Source: Calvatia gigantea (taxonomy: Eukaryota > Basidiomycota > Agaricomycetes > Agaricales > Lycoperdaceae). From it: a stretch of 64,000 bases of DNA. The notes under the pieces were generated by a model. The model was not told the DNA's origin, did not search any database, and was given only the letters and a program-made list of their open reading frames with translations. Location: NCBI GenBank assembly GCA_025093985.1, contig JACAAK010000003.1, positions 2,542,001-2,606,000 of the forward strand, read 5' to 3'. The position numbers were made by a program, and so were the translations under genes. Positions 1 to 12,069 of this stretch are shown in pieces; position 1 is the first letter of the stretch; each line of letters begins with the position of its first letter.

Positions 1-88
1 GTTACATGTCATGTCAATATCTTCCTTGGAATAAAACATTTAGGATTCGATAAGTACTCCTACCAGGTATCATCCAACGTGAATTGCG

Positions 89-1760
89 TCAAGCCAAAAT
101 AGCACATATTGTTGTCGTTATGACCACAAACGGTCGTACTGTAAGATTCCACACGAAGCGGGCCAAAGCTACCCGTTGAGCATGACGATGGCTAAAAGGG
201 CGTATCAAGCCAAGAGGTATAGCTACGAAAGCCAGTTCGATGAGGTTGAAAGGGGGAGGGAAGGGATATTCCATGGAATATGTCGAAGTGGCGTGATAGG
301 ATGCGACGTGGGCATCATGGCCAACTTCTGGGGAGTAGAAATCCCAAGCCTTGGAGGAGGACCATATAACGGATTGATCATGCGCGACAGGGGTCGAGGT
401 CCCTAAAACGTATGCAGACGACAGCACGATCAATAGAACAGTCACGGAAAAGAGGAAGAAAAAGACGCGGGTATCCATTGGTGCGGCACCAATGATGGGA
501 GGATCTGGATGGGTTATCATAATTGTCTGGAGAATATGGGGATAGGCTATGGGTCCTGTTAAAGGGCCGGAAAGCGAAATCGAGAGTGCAAAGCAAGCTA
601 CAAGGGCCGATGGAAAATAAACGAATAGTAACGGCCGGATAATACGGGTCAATGCCTTGATCAAAAATGCTGCTAGAGGCAGCGAGCGTTGGTGTACAAC
701 AAGGAGGAGCGGAGTGGGAGGGATAGTGGGTATATGATACATCAACAAACGAGAGAAGATCGCCCAGAGTAGCGCGGAGAAAGCAAAGCTGCTTGGGAGA
801 GGCAACGATGGGAGGGCGAGAGCAAAGGCGAGGAGGGTTAAAGAAGATGTGATCGCGGTGGCAGGTTGGGCAGAAAGCAAAGTGGAGAAGGCATATAGCA
901 CGAGATACAGTTCGCGGGCAGTGTATGAGTAATTCGCTGTTGGATCCTGGGATTTGTTGTCGGAGTTCGGCCAGTTGGGGGGATGAATAACGTAGCTAAG
1001 GAGGAGGAGTAAGAAACCAAGGTCGAAGAGCAGTTCTAAGAAATGTATTTTTCTATGACGACGTCATAGTGAGTATCACTGAAGTAGTGTGGTTGCAGTA
1101 AATGCTGGCTTACCTAGGTGTGGCATCGGTATTCAAACCATTTGAGAGCCAGGTTTCGGGTATGTTACTTCGTGGTCGACCGAATTTCCATGCACAATCC
1201 ATACTCATAGATACGATAGGATGTGCTACGAATTTTTGTGGAGCGTTTCTTTCGACAAGAAAATCAACAACTGAAAAAATTCAGATCGGGGTGGAATGTA
1301 TTTGAACGCTCACAGGCAACATACCTCGTATGGTAGTGGACTCATTCTGTACGAGGGAAAATCGAGACCATAGTACATCATAAATTTCCAAAGGACCGTG
1401 ATATTGTGCAAAAAAGGTTTCCCAGAGTTCGTTCACTTTCTCTTCCAAGACTTCGATATCCCTCGTACGAGCGTCTTCCTCTGTCCAGCGCTCATAGATA
1501 TCCGTGTACTTTCCATTCCAAGCGATTTTCTGCTTGCGTAATTGAAGCAAAACAATGAGAGCAAAAGCAACCCGTCTACATGGGTCTATTTCAAGTGATG
1601 CAGGTAAAGGCTGTGGGGTAAGGTCCTCCCATCGTAGGTGAGCAAAGTCGGCAGTGCCAAGAGAGAGAATCACAGGAGTCACAGGAGGAACCTCTGAGTC
1701 GTCTGAGGAGTGATGGGCAGAAAGAAGCGGTGTCGTTTCCACCGCGGGTCGATTGTCCAT
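89..1760 (-). CDS. Multi-pass membrane protein, possibly YVC1/TRP-like vacuolar channel
   Basis: Three exons (1760-1325, 1270-1114, 1052-89) splice in phase to a 518-residue protein. The soluble N-terminal half of about 200 residues is followed by a run of hydrophobic segments that fills the last exon. The N-terminus carries an acidic dileucine-type motif, ETTPLL (residues 8-13), which in fungi sends proteins to the vacuole through AP-3. The soluble domain (IDPCRR...LLQLRKQ) and the C-terminal part with a NLIE segment followed by a basic stretch recall the fungal vacuolar cation channel Yvc1, but the match is from memory and the pore could not be located with certainty. It is divergent from TVP23 with about 310 bp between the starts. 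The alternative is an unrelated fungal-specific polytopic membrane protein. Confidence 0.55.
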
Positions 1761-2069
1761 GTCTGCAGTTCTGGGTTTTCAACAGACTTTTTTTGTCTCT
1801 GCGACGCGCTTTATGTTCGTGGGAACGGAAATCCATAAGCGGTGAACTTGACAAAGTGATCTCTCCCTCCAGTTGCTAACTTACTGGATATTTACTGGCG
1901 TCTCCTCTAATGAGTGCTGCAACTCCTCTCTTCGACAATACTATAGAGCCAGACGACAACTCAGAAACAGTCTCTGGAAACATCGACAATAATGCCTCGA
2001 AGCAAAAACCACGCCTGCCAGGTGGTCTTGACACCCGCTGCGCATAGCGCGGGCTCCAACAGTCAGGCA

Positions 2070-3239
2070 ATGGCGAATACTGAGGGAGATGCGGAGGCCG
2101 GTTGGTCACTGCTAATCATTTCTTACTTGATCTTCTACTGAATACTATTCTTGCAATACAGGCATAGCTGGGATATTCCGTCAGGTATATTGCGCACCGA
2201 CTTCCAGGCGACTGCTACCTTACTGAAAACGCCCCAACATAGTCCGCACACCCGGTCGCTCTCCTTTGCCTCTATTTCTTCCGCATAGCTGCTATTGCAG
2301 TATACGTACTCTCAGGATGGGTCACGGATAACTACGTTCTTTCTGTGCGTGTAAAGGTCCTATGACGCTCGTCCTTCCCTGAACATCGGGAAACAGACTG
2401 TCCTCGTTGTCGTCCTGCTAGCGATGGATTTCTGGAATTGCAGAGTACGTCCACGTAACTTATCTATTCAACCGATGATACAGATCCTTTGAAGAATGTT
2501 GCTGGAAGGACTTTGGTTGGCCTGAGATTCTGGAACCAAGTATGCATAACCACGCTTCCGACTGGCTACGTCTGACCGAATTATAGGTTGACGAGGATGG
2601 GGAGAGTTTCTGGGTATTTGAAAGCCGTGACGTATGTCCTCCATGTATTCTTACTCTCCTTACTAACTATCGTCATTCAATCGCAGCCCTCAAGACCGGC
2701 GAACCCTATCGATTCAAAGTATGTGTCCATCAAATCTCTCCCAAATGGAACTGAGGCCGACCTTCGATTCAATCACAGAATGTTTTGGGTATGGTTTCTC
2801 TTGTGAACTGCACTCGTTCTCTATAAACATCTCTTTGTCCAGATTGCTATTTACGTCTTCCCAGTCCTTTGGGTTCTTCTTCTCGTTGTTTCCATTCTCA
2901 AGCTCGGAGTCTTGTCAGTACTCCGTGCATAACCGATGTCGTTTGGTGCTGACGACCGGATCATTCCTCAGTTTCATTCCGATCGTCGTGCTTGCAATCG
3001 TGTTCAATGTCACAAATGCCATTGGCTTCACGTATGCGTACGTCTTCAGAGTGACACGTATCATTCGCACAACACCTCACTCACGTAAACCTCCGAACAT
3101 AAATAGTGACAGGGATGCCAAACGACGTTGGGCTAACAATGTTGTGGGAGGTGACTGGGGTTTGGGGATTGGTGGCATTGGTGGCCAGCTCCTCACAGGT
3201 GCCGTCAAAAGGAGTGTTGGAAAGGTGTTTGGATCATAG
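2070..3239 (+). CDS. TVP23: Golgi membrane protein Tvp23
   Basis: Eleven short exons splice in phase to about 201 residues. They show the family pattern: [14 protein letters not shown] at the start of the first membrane segment, the [19 protein letters not shown] loop, [11 protein letters not shown], a second pair of membrane helices and a C-terminal DRDAKRRW followed by a Gly-rich tail. TVP23 proteins are four-helix membrane proteins of late-Golgi vesicles that act with Yip4/Yip5-type partners. Exon 8 is only 10 nt and exon 2 only 23 nt. The start is uncertain: an in-frame ATG at 1992 would add 26 residues; 2070 was chosen because the residues after it look like a normal TVP23 N-terminus. 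Homology is clear; the 5' exon is the weak point. Confidence 0.9.
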
Positions 3240-3869
3240 CCTGTCATTCATATCAACCATTATGAATGATCTTAATTTTTTTCCCCCCCCTTTATGGAAC
3301 TATCACATCTTGTCTTTCATTGCAGCAATAATGGAAGGAATGAATTGAGAGCAATGAAGAATAAATCACGAGAAATGCAAAAGAAGAGAAGAAAAACATC
3401 ACTTGCGAAAAATAACCAGCAGGACAATAGTATGTACACTGAAAAGGGTGGTGGAAGTTATGAACAAGGTAGAAAATATCAGTAGCTGTGGACCCAGTTG
3501 AAGTTTGAAAGGAAAACTTTTATGTTACAAAGCCGAATTTGCTTTACAGTCCATAGGCCCAAAGTCCAAAGCGTTCAACCACTACAAATGCGGGAAATGA
3601 ACGAAAAAATTTAATGAAGAATGCGAAAAAGCCATAAAAAAAAAACTGAGCCGTGCATGCGTGCAAGAATGAAAAAGTAGTCAAAATGAATGAGAGCAAA
3701 TGCCAGGGAACGTATGAATGGGTTTGAGGGCATAAAACTTGACTCTTGTCAAATAGGTATAAATATGGAGGTGGTCGGGTTGCACAAGTATGAGAGCAAA
3801 AACAGATCTCGAAAAGCCAGCATAAGCATAGAAAGGTACCCCGACGACCCTCCCGATCACCAAGTAGTA
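3240..3869. other. Intergenic 3' region of TVP23 and the phosphatase
   Basis: These 630 bases lie between two convergent genes. They contain A-rich and C-tract low-complexity sequence and no supported coding frame. Confidence 0.7.
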
Positions 3870-6209
3870 CTACCTAAGCCCCACATAGCCTCGAGCATCG
3901 ACCTTGGTGAACGCAGTGGTCGGCGTCATTGGAGTCCCGACGCCGATAAACGACCTCGTCCTTCCATGTTTCCTAAATGTGGAAATCTTCGGTGTCGAGA
4001 TTGTTGGGAATGGAACCATGTTGCTACCACCTCTTGCACCGCCCGTTGCATTTGTGGTCGTCAACATCACGGCTGACGGTGTGCGCATGGTAAGGGTCGG
4101 GGAAGGTGGGAAAACAAAGAGGGTTTGGTGAGATGTCGCAAGTGGTGAAAAAAGGGAAGATTCGGGGGCGCTCGACTTCCGGAGTAAATGGAGTGGGGGA
4201 GGCGCTGGCCTACGTGATTCGACACGTTGCCGTAAGCCTGGCTTCGGGACTGATGCGGGACGGTGAGGCAACGGCGGTGGTCGTTGAGGTACCTCGGTGG
4301 TGTTAGGCAGAGATTGGGCCGGAGAGGGCAGGCGCGGAGGGGTCGAAACGGGAAAGGGAGCTGTAGGTCCAGGTGTCGGTTGGACAGAAGTAGGGTTAGA
4401 ATCTTGATCATTGGCCACAACAGTAACAGGAGACGAAGGGACGGGGGGAAGTCCAATTGGTGGAGGACGACGCTTGGCCTTGGGTTTTGCAAGTTTTGGT
4501 GGAAATTGGAAAGTCGATCGTACTGCCGTTAAGGGTGGGGGAGGGATGTCAAAAGACTTTTTCCAAGCTGGGGCCGAAGGAGGCGCGCTTGGTCGAGGGA
4601 TAAACGGATCTGAGGCATAAACGACATTTCGAGGCGTTGCTTCGATTTCATCATCTGGCGAATTTGTGGTAGAGGACTCGAGAGTGTCTGCACTTCGCCG
4701 TCTTTTGTAGTCATCGTCAAATCCGCCACCAACACCCAGCAGCTCGGATTCTTCTTCCTCCTCGACAAGGTTCTCGCTTATAATGCTGTTGTTTGTCACG
4801 TTACTGGCTATTGAGCCAGCACGCTTGCGGCTATGATATCGGCTACGCCATGCGGCACCCATGCCGAGGCCAGAACCAGTTGATGCGAGAGAAGAGGCAG
4901 AGGATTTACGAGCAACAATGCGATCTTCCATGGCCTTGTCCAAAGCACGAGCTTCTTGCATGACTAATGAGCTTTCGTGATCGGCGTTGTCAACGTCTGA
5001 AGGTGCTTCATCCAACAGCTGTCGTTGTCTCGTCCACTCTTCCTCTTCACTTGTTGCACCTGATCCCGCGTCAGAGAAGCCAGGTGAACCGGATTCGGTC
5101 CTGAGTTTTTTCTCATAATCGAGAAGTTCGTAAATAAGACTAGTAATGGATTAGTACGAGTGGTACTTGGGGGAGATGCTGAGTTTGGCACATACGACAT
5201 GTTGGGGCCAATACATTTACTTTTTTCCTTAACAAAGGTGTATGCTCCCTGCATGCCTTTCAAGTCCCACACCTCTGGAGGTACAGAAGGAGAACGTTCA
5301 GCGGCCGCGCGCATGACGAGAGCAATGACCATCGTTGCTGATCGTGAAATTCCACATTGACAGCTATAGAGAGAGAGAGAGAGAGGGGGGGGGGTGATGA
5401 GACCGAGGCCGCGAAAACGACCGAAAGACTAACTGGACAAGAATGCCATCACCACGAGCCAGTGCAGCATCAGTAAATGCAATGCCAGCTTGGAACCCAT
5501 CATTGACTAGATCCTTCTGTCCATGGGACCATTGAAGCTTGAGGTAGTTCATACCGGGCCTACCACTCGGGATATTGGGTGGGTAGTAAGTGGACTCGGA
5601 GTCGGACTTGCCAGACCTGAGGTTGGGGACAGAAACGGTAGAACGAAGGGGTTGAGCAGCCAGAGAGTCAAAGGGCGAGGTAACTTCCTTGGCAACATTG
5701 AGTATAGATCTAATACCCCGTTCAACAAGAGCTTTCCAATCACGAGCATTATCCTCGGATCCTAACCAGACACCGGGGATAACTTCGATGGGACCTTCAG
5801 CGTAAGGAATGGTGGGAGAGTCGCCTTCTTCTTCCTTGCGATGGAGAAGGGAGGTAGTGGGACCAGCAGTAGTGGGTAGAGAGACAACGGATGAGCGGCG
5901 GGTAAAACCTGCAGGCCTAGGGAGTTCTGATTGGATGTTGTCAACAGCACTTGGTGGTTCTGAAGCATTGGTGAGAGAATAGGAGGAAGAAGCAGCCGAG
6001 GGGAGGGTGAGAGAAAGCTTCTTGGTGTTTTTGCGACGACTCATCATAGAGGATGGTGGATTGAAAGGAGATATGTCAGAGTCTTCAGCAGCAGAGGAGA
6101 GGGTCGAAGCAGAGCTGTCTGGTTGGGAGAGAGCTATATGGATGTTGGCAGTTTGGGGGTCGATATGAAGGGGTGCCGGCAGGGTCTTTCTGCGGGTCAT
6201 GGGTGCCAT
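3870..6209 (-). CDS. Dual-specificity (MAPK-type) protein phosphatase
   Basis: Three exons (6209-5434, 5363-5196, 5139-3870) give 737 residues. The catalytic signature H259-C260-Q-C-G-I-S-R266-S is created by splicing across a CT-rich intron and matches the HCX5R loop of dual-specificity phosphatases; HCQCG is typical of Msg5-type MAPK phosphatases. A Ser-rich N-terminal region of about 170 residues precedes the phosphatase domain (about 175-340). The last 380 residues are low-complexity and proline-rich with several PPP stretches, probably a disordered regulatory or docking tail. A longer upstream reading frame reaches 6467 but codes for nothing family-like, so the start at 6209 was chosen. 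By family it should dephosphorylate Thr/Tyr on MAP kinases in stress or cell-wall signalling; the exact substrate is inference. Confidence 0.85.
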
Positions 6210-6744
6210 ATTTTGTGCAGCAAGGCAAAAGGCTGCGCAGATCAAGTGTTGCAGGTGCAGCAGGTAGCTGCGGGTGACGGACAAGTATGAAAGAAATAGA
6301 AAAAGAGACGGCGAGGGCACGGCCAGCGTGCAGCAAAAGAAGAGGACAAGGGAGGAAGCTTCACACTCCAACACAGGCCGGCCAATCACCCATTTCAAAA
6401 CAATTTCCCTCCAACCAACTTGTTTGGCTATGTTTGTGCTGATGCTGTTGTATCCACACACTTGCACGTCTCAAGTCACTTGTCCCAGGTCTCTCTCTCC
6501 GGAGCATCACTCATTTGCTCCCGGGACACCGTAACCCGGAGTCTTCCATCTCAATTGCTTACCCGACTCCATCCGCCTTCCCCGGCTCAGCCGCTCAAAC
6601 GTTCAAACGTTCACCCCGGGGTCCCGGGCTAACCTCTCTCGACCCCGCCTCTCTCTCACTCTCTCGACCACCCTGTTGACACTTGTTTGACTTCTTGGGC
6701 GGGAACCATCTCGTGCCACTTATTTTTATATCCCTACCCTCGCT
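6210..6744. other. Divergent promoter of the phosphatase and CBR1 genes
   Basis: About 535 bases, pyrimidine-rich on the plus strand toward CBR1. A short direct repeat CAAACGTT occurs twice near 6600. No TATA box is convincing. Confidence 0.6.
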
Positions 6745-8107
6745 ATGCCAAATAAGCATCAGCTCGCATTTCTTGCCTCAACCTTTGTCTCCTTTTTCTC
6801 CCTCTTCTTCCTTTCTCGTTACGTCCATCGTCTCCTTGTAGACGCAGGTTACGATCCTGCTAACCTCATCCTCATCGGTCTCCCAAAAGACCCCTCTAGA
6901 CCTTCTGCAACCCCCGACATGTCTGCCCTTTTTGGTACCCTCCGTGCCGTCTCCCTTCCTGTCTTTGGTGAGACCGACCTTGTTCAGGTCGTATCCTCCC
7001 CAGCCTTTTTTGCTTCCGCATTTGTTCTTGCCGGTACCGCCTACTTCATCAGTCAAACCGGTACGTGACGTGTATGTGTGTGTGTGTGTGTGTGTGGAAG
7101 ACTTTCGTCCATATGAATGAATTAACACCCGACACTCCCAGGCAAATCCAAGGTTCTCGATCCCAAGGAATGGCAAGAATTCCCCCTCCTAGAGAAAATC
7201 AAGGTTTCCCCTAACACAGCTGTGTGAGCTTGCATACCCTTTCTCCACTTGCATTTTTCTCATGACAAAATAATTAATTATGTCCCAGCTACCGCTTCAA
7301 GCTTCCCAGGACCCAAGATATTCTCGGTCTTCCCATTGGCCGGCATGTCTCTGTCGCTGCAGAAATAAATGGCAAACTCGTGTCTCGTAGCTACACACCC
7401 GTAAGCAGCGACAACGATCACGGCCGCTTCGATCTTCTCGTCAAGGTCTGTTTTCCTCCTTTTTTTTTTTTTTTTCAAACTCGCACACCCCTGATCTTCA
7501 GCCATTTTTATTTATTTATTTTAGACTTACGAGAAAGGTAACATCTCCCGCGTCCTCGCGGGCTTGAAAATTGGCGATCGTATGCGTTTCAAGGGTCCCA
7601 AGGGCAACTTTATCTACAATCCCGACCTATGCGACCACTTGAGCATGATTGCCGGAGGCTACGGGTATCACCCCCATGGTTCAAATCATCCGTGCTATCC
7701 TTCGCAACCCCGCCGACAAAACTACCATCAGTCTCATCTATGCCAATGTCAACCAGGAAGATATCCTCCTCAAGGACAACCTAGAAGAGCTCGCTCGCCT
7801 TCACGGTAATCGTTTCAAGGTCTACTTCGTCCTCAATAACCCCCCTCCTGGCTGGAAAGGCGGCGTTGGCTTCGTCACCAAAGATCACATCAAGGAACAT
7901 CTGCAAAACCCCAACGACACTAATAGCAAACTTCTTATTTGCGGACCCCCTCCCATGGTCGGTGCCATGAAGAAGAACTTGGAGGAGCTTTCATTCCCCG
8001 CTCCTAGGACCGTCAGCAAACTCCAAGACAAGGTGACTAAAAATATTTCCACGGATCTCCGTATGCCACATGCTGATTCCATCCTCGCCCAGGTGTTTGT
8101 CTTTTAA
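6745..8107 (+). CDS. CBR1: NADH-cytochrome b5 reductase, frame broken by one extra base
   Basis: Five exons (6745-7060, 7142-7223, 7289-7445, 7525-8032, 8093-8107) encode a 358-residue flavoprotein if one base near 7660 is ignored. An N-terminal membrane anchor lies at about residues 8-25. The FAD-binding RSYTP motif, the NADH-binding GGTGITPM loop, CGPPPM and the C-terminal VFVF end are all family hallmarks. Cbr1 passes electrons from NADH to cytochrome b5 at the ER or outer mitochondrial membrane for desaturation, sterol and diphthamide synthesis. The break sits inside the GGTGITPM codons: GGC-T-ACG instead of GGC-ACG. Without correction the protein would lose its NADH domain. Intron 1 contains a TG microsatellite. 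The last exon is only 15 nt. It shares a 535-bp promoter region with the phosphatase gene. Confidence 0.88.
7075..7096 (+). repeat. TG microsatellite in CBR1 intron 1
   Basis: A run of about eleven TG units lies within the first intron of CBR1. It is a simple repeat of variable length. Confidence 0.9.
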
Positions 8108-8284
8108 ATCAAGTCTCATAATTGGATATATTGTGTTAGACGTACCCGGTACCATAGATTATAATCAGATGAGCAATACCTGCGCGCATATCCTAAAACT
8201 GCAAACGGTGTTAAGCTATTCTAGCTACATCCTATTAAGGCTACCCGGTACCATCAATACATTGCCAATGGGTTTATACTTATA

Positions 8285-9681
8285 TTATGATTCATGAGAG
8301 AAGTCATTGAGCCGAGTGGATGATGCATCCGATCTGTCCGGTCGGCACATTTCAAGACTAAACAGTCCAACGACATGAGCGTCGAACCGCAACCATCAGA
8401 AACGCGTAACGACCCAAAAGGGGGAGTAATAACGCTCACGTACCACCTCAGAATCTCCTCAGCGGCGTGCAACCCCGTCAAAAACTCCTCTTCGGTAAGC
8501 TCCTTGTCCGATATTCGCGCTATTTGAATGGCAGCATCATAATAATGTAAAGGTGAGATCTTGTCCTCATCACGCGGAAGCAACGGAGCAATGAAGCGAA
8601 AGTGATGAAGCATTCGGGCATGCGGCTTTATTGGCGGTTGCAGGGGTATCACAACACGGGCAAGGGCATCTGGGTTCAGTTTCGTTCGAGAAAAGAGGCA
8701 CGCGGTTAATTTGATTGAATTTCGTGTTGATGTGATCTAATAACGCGATGTACGAACCAATTTGGGGGATGGTGTCTAGAAGAATGCGTCGGAAACGTTG
8801 ACCGGCATAGGGACTCCCTAAAACAAAGGAAGAAAGTGAGTTACCACCCGATCCATGTCGTCTTGCGAATCACGAAAGTTGCCCGGCGAAAATCACGAGT
8901 CTGTCGTCAAGAGGCAGGACAGATTCCGGAAATCGATCGGAAACGAAGTTGGAAACAAACGCAACGAAACTGTAACAGTGGGACAAGCGCAGCAGGGGTG
9001 GGGGGCTCAGACGGCGCCAAAAAAAAACCACCAAATTGAATCGGGTGAAAGGTAAACGGACGGCAAAGGTGTGCTTCGAAACCTTGAATGAAGAATGCCC
9101 ACCAGGTCGACCCCATCCTTCGTGAACAATATCATTCGGTAGAGATTCGTACGAGACCAAACACGTCCGGTAGTACTCTTGCGTGATATACCTGTGCACG
9201 GGCTGTATTATGAACAACAGTGTGAGTTGATATCTCGATAGAGTGAATGGAAATGATGGGTCCGTCCAGCACTGTGCACAAGCCCTGAGGCACCTGGTAA
9301 TTGGCATACCCACCTTCGGTAGGTCACTTTGGCTAAGGGTTTTCGGGGCCCTTGAAATCCGTTGTAATTTGAGACGGACAGCAACACGTCTCTTGACACA
9401 TATCAGTAGAGATGCAGCAAGCTAACCAACACATATGGTATGTCGTCATTAAACCAGAGCTTCCTTCGGTCATTCCAGAACACCTCGCAACTCACCACTA
9501 TGATATAAGAAGCACCAATTACAAGTGCATTGAAGTTTTTTGTCCAATTTCTAGTTGGAGAGTTTCGAACGGCCTGTGAGAGCAGAGCCGCACAAGAAAG
9601 GACGCTTGCAACGACTGTGAGCAGAACGAGAAGAACGTAACTTGTTTCCGAGATAGTCCTGACGAGTTTTAGAGAAAGCAT
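8285..9681 (-). CDS. DLT1: Dlt1-like membrane protein (defect at low temperature 1)
   Basis: Six exons (9681-9496, 9421-9314, 9202-9103, 8817-8758, 8669-8447, 8357-8285) splice in phase to 249 residues. Two N-terminal membrane helices (about 10-32 and 50-70) are followed by a basic linker ending in SQSDLPK, the conserved CLVSYESLPN and HEGWGRPG segments, and a PPIKPHARMLHHFRF block. This order is that of fungal Dlt1 family proteins, whose molecular function is poorly known; yeast mutants are cold-sensitive. An intron that interrupts the second helix is needed: reading through it gives a stop, while splicing restores a full hydrophobic helix. Several longer antisense-looking frames in the region are intron read-through. 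Confidence 0.85.
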
Positions 9682-10321
9682 GGGAGGTGTTAACGATATG
9701 GTCGATGGCTCATATCAATGTTGGTGAGGTGATTGAGCCGACCACTGGCGCGATGCTTAAGCACAACCTTCAAACCTCGTGTTTACAGTTGTTTAAATAT
9801 AGACATTGGTTCAGTCCTCCCGTGTTACGGGTGACCGGTCACCCAAGTGACATCACCTCCGATGGTTTAAAATTCGTTATACAAGATCAAAATGATTGCA
9901 AGCTCGTGAAGCAGACGTGAAGGTATAGTTCATCGGATAAATAACCTGCCATTAAGCTCAGTATTGTGTTTTCACGTTACTTCACATTATCCGCCGGGAT
10001 CGGTGATATCAAATAACGACAAATTTCATTCCAGATGCTGCCAGGATCGCTGAACGCAACAGTCGATGATATAGTACACGGGAAATCGACAACCCCTGGG
10101 ACAAGGCACAGCCTGTGCCCTTATGTGCTGTTTCTATGAAATGAAGAAAACCACCGTTTCAAACGGGGGAGACTCGAGGCTGAGCTCAGACGCGTAATAA
10201 AGAGGAACCAGGAGGGGTATACAACGAGGAAATGAAAGAGTAAGAGAAACAGAGGAAAGTGAACGCAGTCGGTATGCGGTTTCAAGTTGGGTGAAATATG
10301 CACCAACGTCAGTCATTATGT
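9682..10321. other. Intergenic region upstream of DLT1
   Basis: These 640 bases hold the DLT1 promoter and the 3' flank of the CAP gene. I see no coding frame, repeat or RNA gene. Confidence 0.6.
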
Positions 10322-11716
10322 TCAGACCTGGACGTTTTGACTGACGAACAAGGGTCAGTGTCAAGTATGCAAAAGGTGAGCAGGGTTACATTAAAACTTA
10401 CGGGAACTGGCCAATAACATTCCCTGCGGGGAAGTACTCGCAAACATAGTATTTTGCTTTCTGTGAGAGCGAATGAACGTAAGAATCGAGGCGCTTGTTC
10501 CAACAATGGAATAAGGATAAACATAAACGACAAGACATACTCCAAACTGGGATGAGAAAATACCATCACATTCGTGGACAGCGCAGCCGACCTGCTGAGA
10601 ACCCTTCCAAACAACTTGGGTGAAATGAGAAGGTTGAGGGTTGTTGGCATTATATTGGCCTGTTTCGAATGAATTAATCACTCGCATCCACACAAATGTC
10701 TGGTCAAGCTTGAAACATCATTACTCACCAACTTCATCCGTCCAGGACTTAATGGCCTGAGAAATACTGTAGGATGAACCAGTGCCAGCAGCCAAGTTTT
10801 CTACCAGTCAAGACAAAGTCAGGACTCAAATTAATGACGATCTGAAACATTAGGAACAGACCTCCGAAGGGACCAAGGGATCCTCCAGAATGTTGGAACT
10901 TGCAGCCAGTAACCCATTGTTGTGCCTTGCTAGCGAGGTCGTTGCTCCAGACCAAGGCGGCCGCACCATGATTTGCACGGATGGAGTTGTGGGCAATCAA
11001 ATAAGCTTGGATGTCACTGGATGAAGTCGAACCAGAATCAGAACCAGAGTTAGCCGGCGGGGTAGCGGCCGGAGGTGGTGGTGGCGGTGGTGCCTGGGTA
11101 GTTGTGATTTCCTTGGTTGTAGTAGGGACGGGAGGTGGCCGGATGCTGGTAGTGAAGCGGGTGGTGGCCGACACCATGGCTGTTTGCGAACTCTTAGTCA
11201 CCACAGATGTCACAGGGCGAGGGGCAGAAAAAATGGCTGTGGAATAGGGGGTGGAAGAAGATATAGCAGGTGAAGTAACTGCGATAGATGAAGAAGATAA
11301 GGCAGGTGAGGACGTAGGTGCAGGCTGGGCAGTTTCGGCGGGATCATTGCCAGCACCAATGACAGGGACAGATGGGGCGGCCACACTTGATACAGTAGTA
11401 GTTTGAACGGACGTAACACTACAACATACCCTTAGAAATGGGTAGATAAGACTAGGAGCATGTAGGCTGCTTACGATGAGTCGCAGGCTTGAGCGACGAT
11501 GGTCTCCCAAATCTTCGAAGATTCTTCGACCTTGCCGATAACAGACCCCCAACGATCTGTGCCCATCACACGACCGGCCCATCCCCATTTCGCTTTACAT
11601 TTTTGTACACAGTCAACAGCCCCGCGATGTTTCCGAGCACACGCCGGACCAGCGAGTCCTCCCGGGATGACAGACAGCGCCAACATCAGAGAATAGAAAA
11701 CAAAGAAGCGAGTCAT
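10322..11716 (-). CDS. Secreted CAP/SCP (PR-1-like) domain protein
   Basis: Six exons (11716-11475, 11418-10862, 10800-10729, 10659-10541, 10460-10402, 10340-10322) give 355 residues. The N-terminus is a signal peptide of about 22 residues. A Cys-containing segment and a long Ser/Thr/Pro linker, probably O-glycosylated, lead to a C-terminal CAP domain beginning at AYLIAHNSIRANHG. CAP signatures HFTQVVWKGSQQVGCA and YYVCEYFPAGN are complete. The last coding exon is 19 nt and codes for QNVQV. Fungal CAP proteins are extracellular and several bind sterols or fatty acids (yeast Pry family); that ligand role is by family only. The linker plus CAP arrangement is like other fungal Pry proteins. Confidence 0.93.
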
Positions 11717-12069
11717 GGCGCCCGTAGTGAGAATGAATGTCGGTATAAAAGAAAGTGTGGACGGGACTGGTCCCGAAGTGTGAAGTTGCTGGAGGGCGGA
11801 GGTGCGGGAGTTGAGGAGAGTGCATATGTCTCGACGTTGAGTTTATATGGCGTTGCCATAGTGCAATCGTTCCAGAAAGAAGCTAGATTGATTATCCCAA
11901 GTAAGAGTGTGGCAGTTGCTATGTCAGTTGGATATGAGAAAAGTGTTGGGCGGTCGTTGAGCTCCACAGGCGTTGCGGTGACGGTTACATAACATTCCAG
12001 AACAGGCAAGTATATCCTTGAACACTTTACACACAATCGCCGGCTCTGCGCTCAACTTTCCAGTACAGT
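11717..12069. other. Divergent promoter of the CAP gene and the 12.1-kb gene
   Basis: About 350 bases. A TATAAAAG sequence occurs near 11741 on the plus strand. Reading frames here are short and unsupported. Confidence 0.5.

Noticed and set aside
6209..6467. Longer N-terminus for the phosphatase
   Set aside because: The extension looks like untranslated leader with hydrophobic and Cys residues unlike the family; the ATG at 6209 fits.
8870..9313. 147-codon minus-strand frame as a separate gene
   Set aside because: It runs through introns of DLT1; the spliced DLT1 model explains the conserved part.
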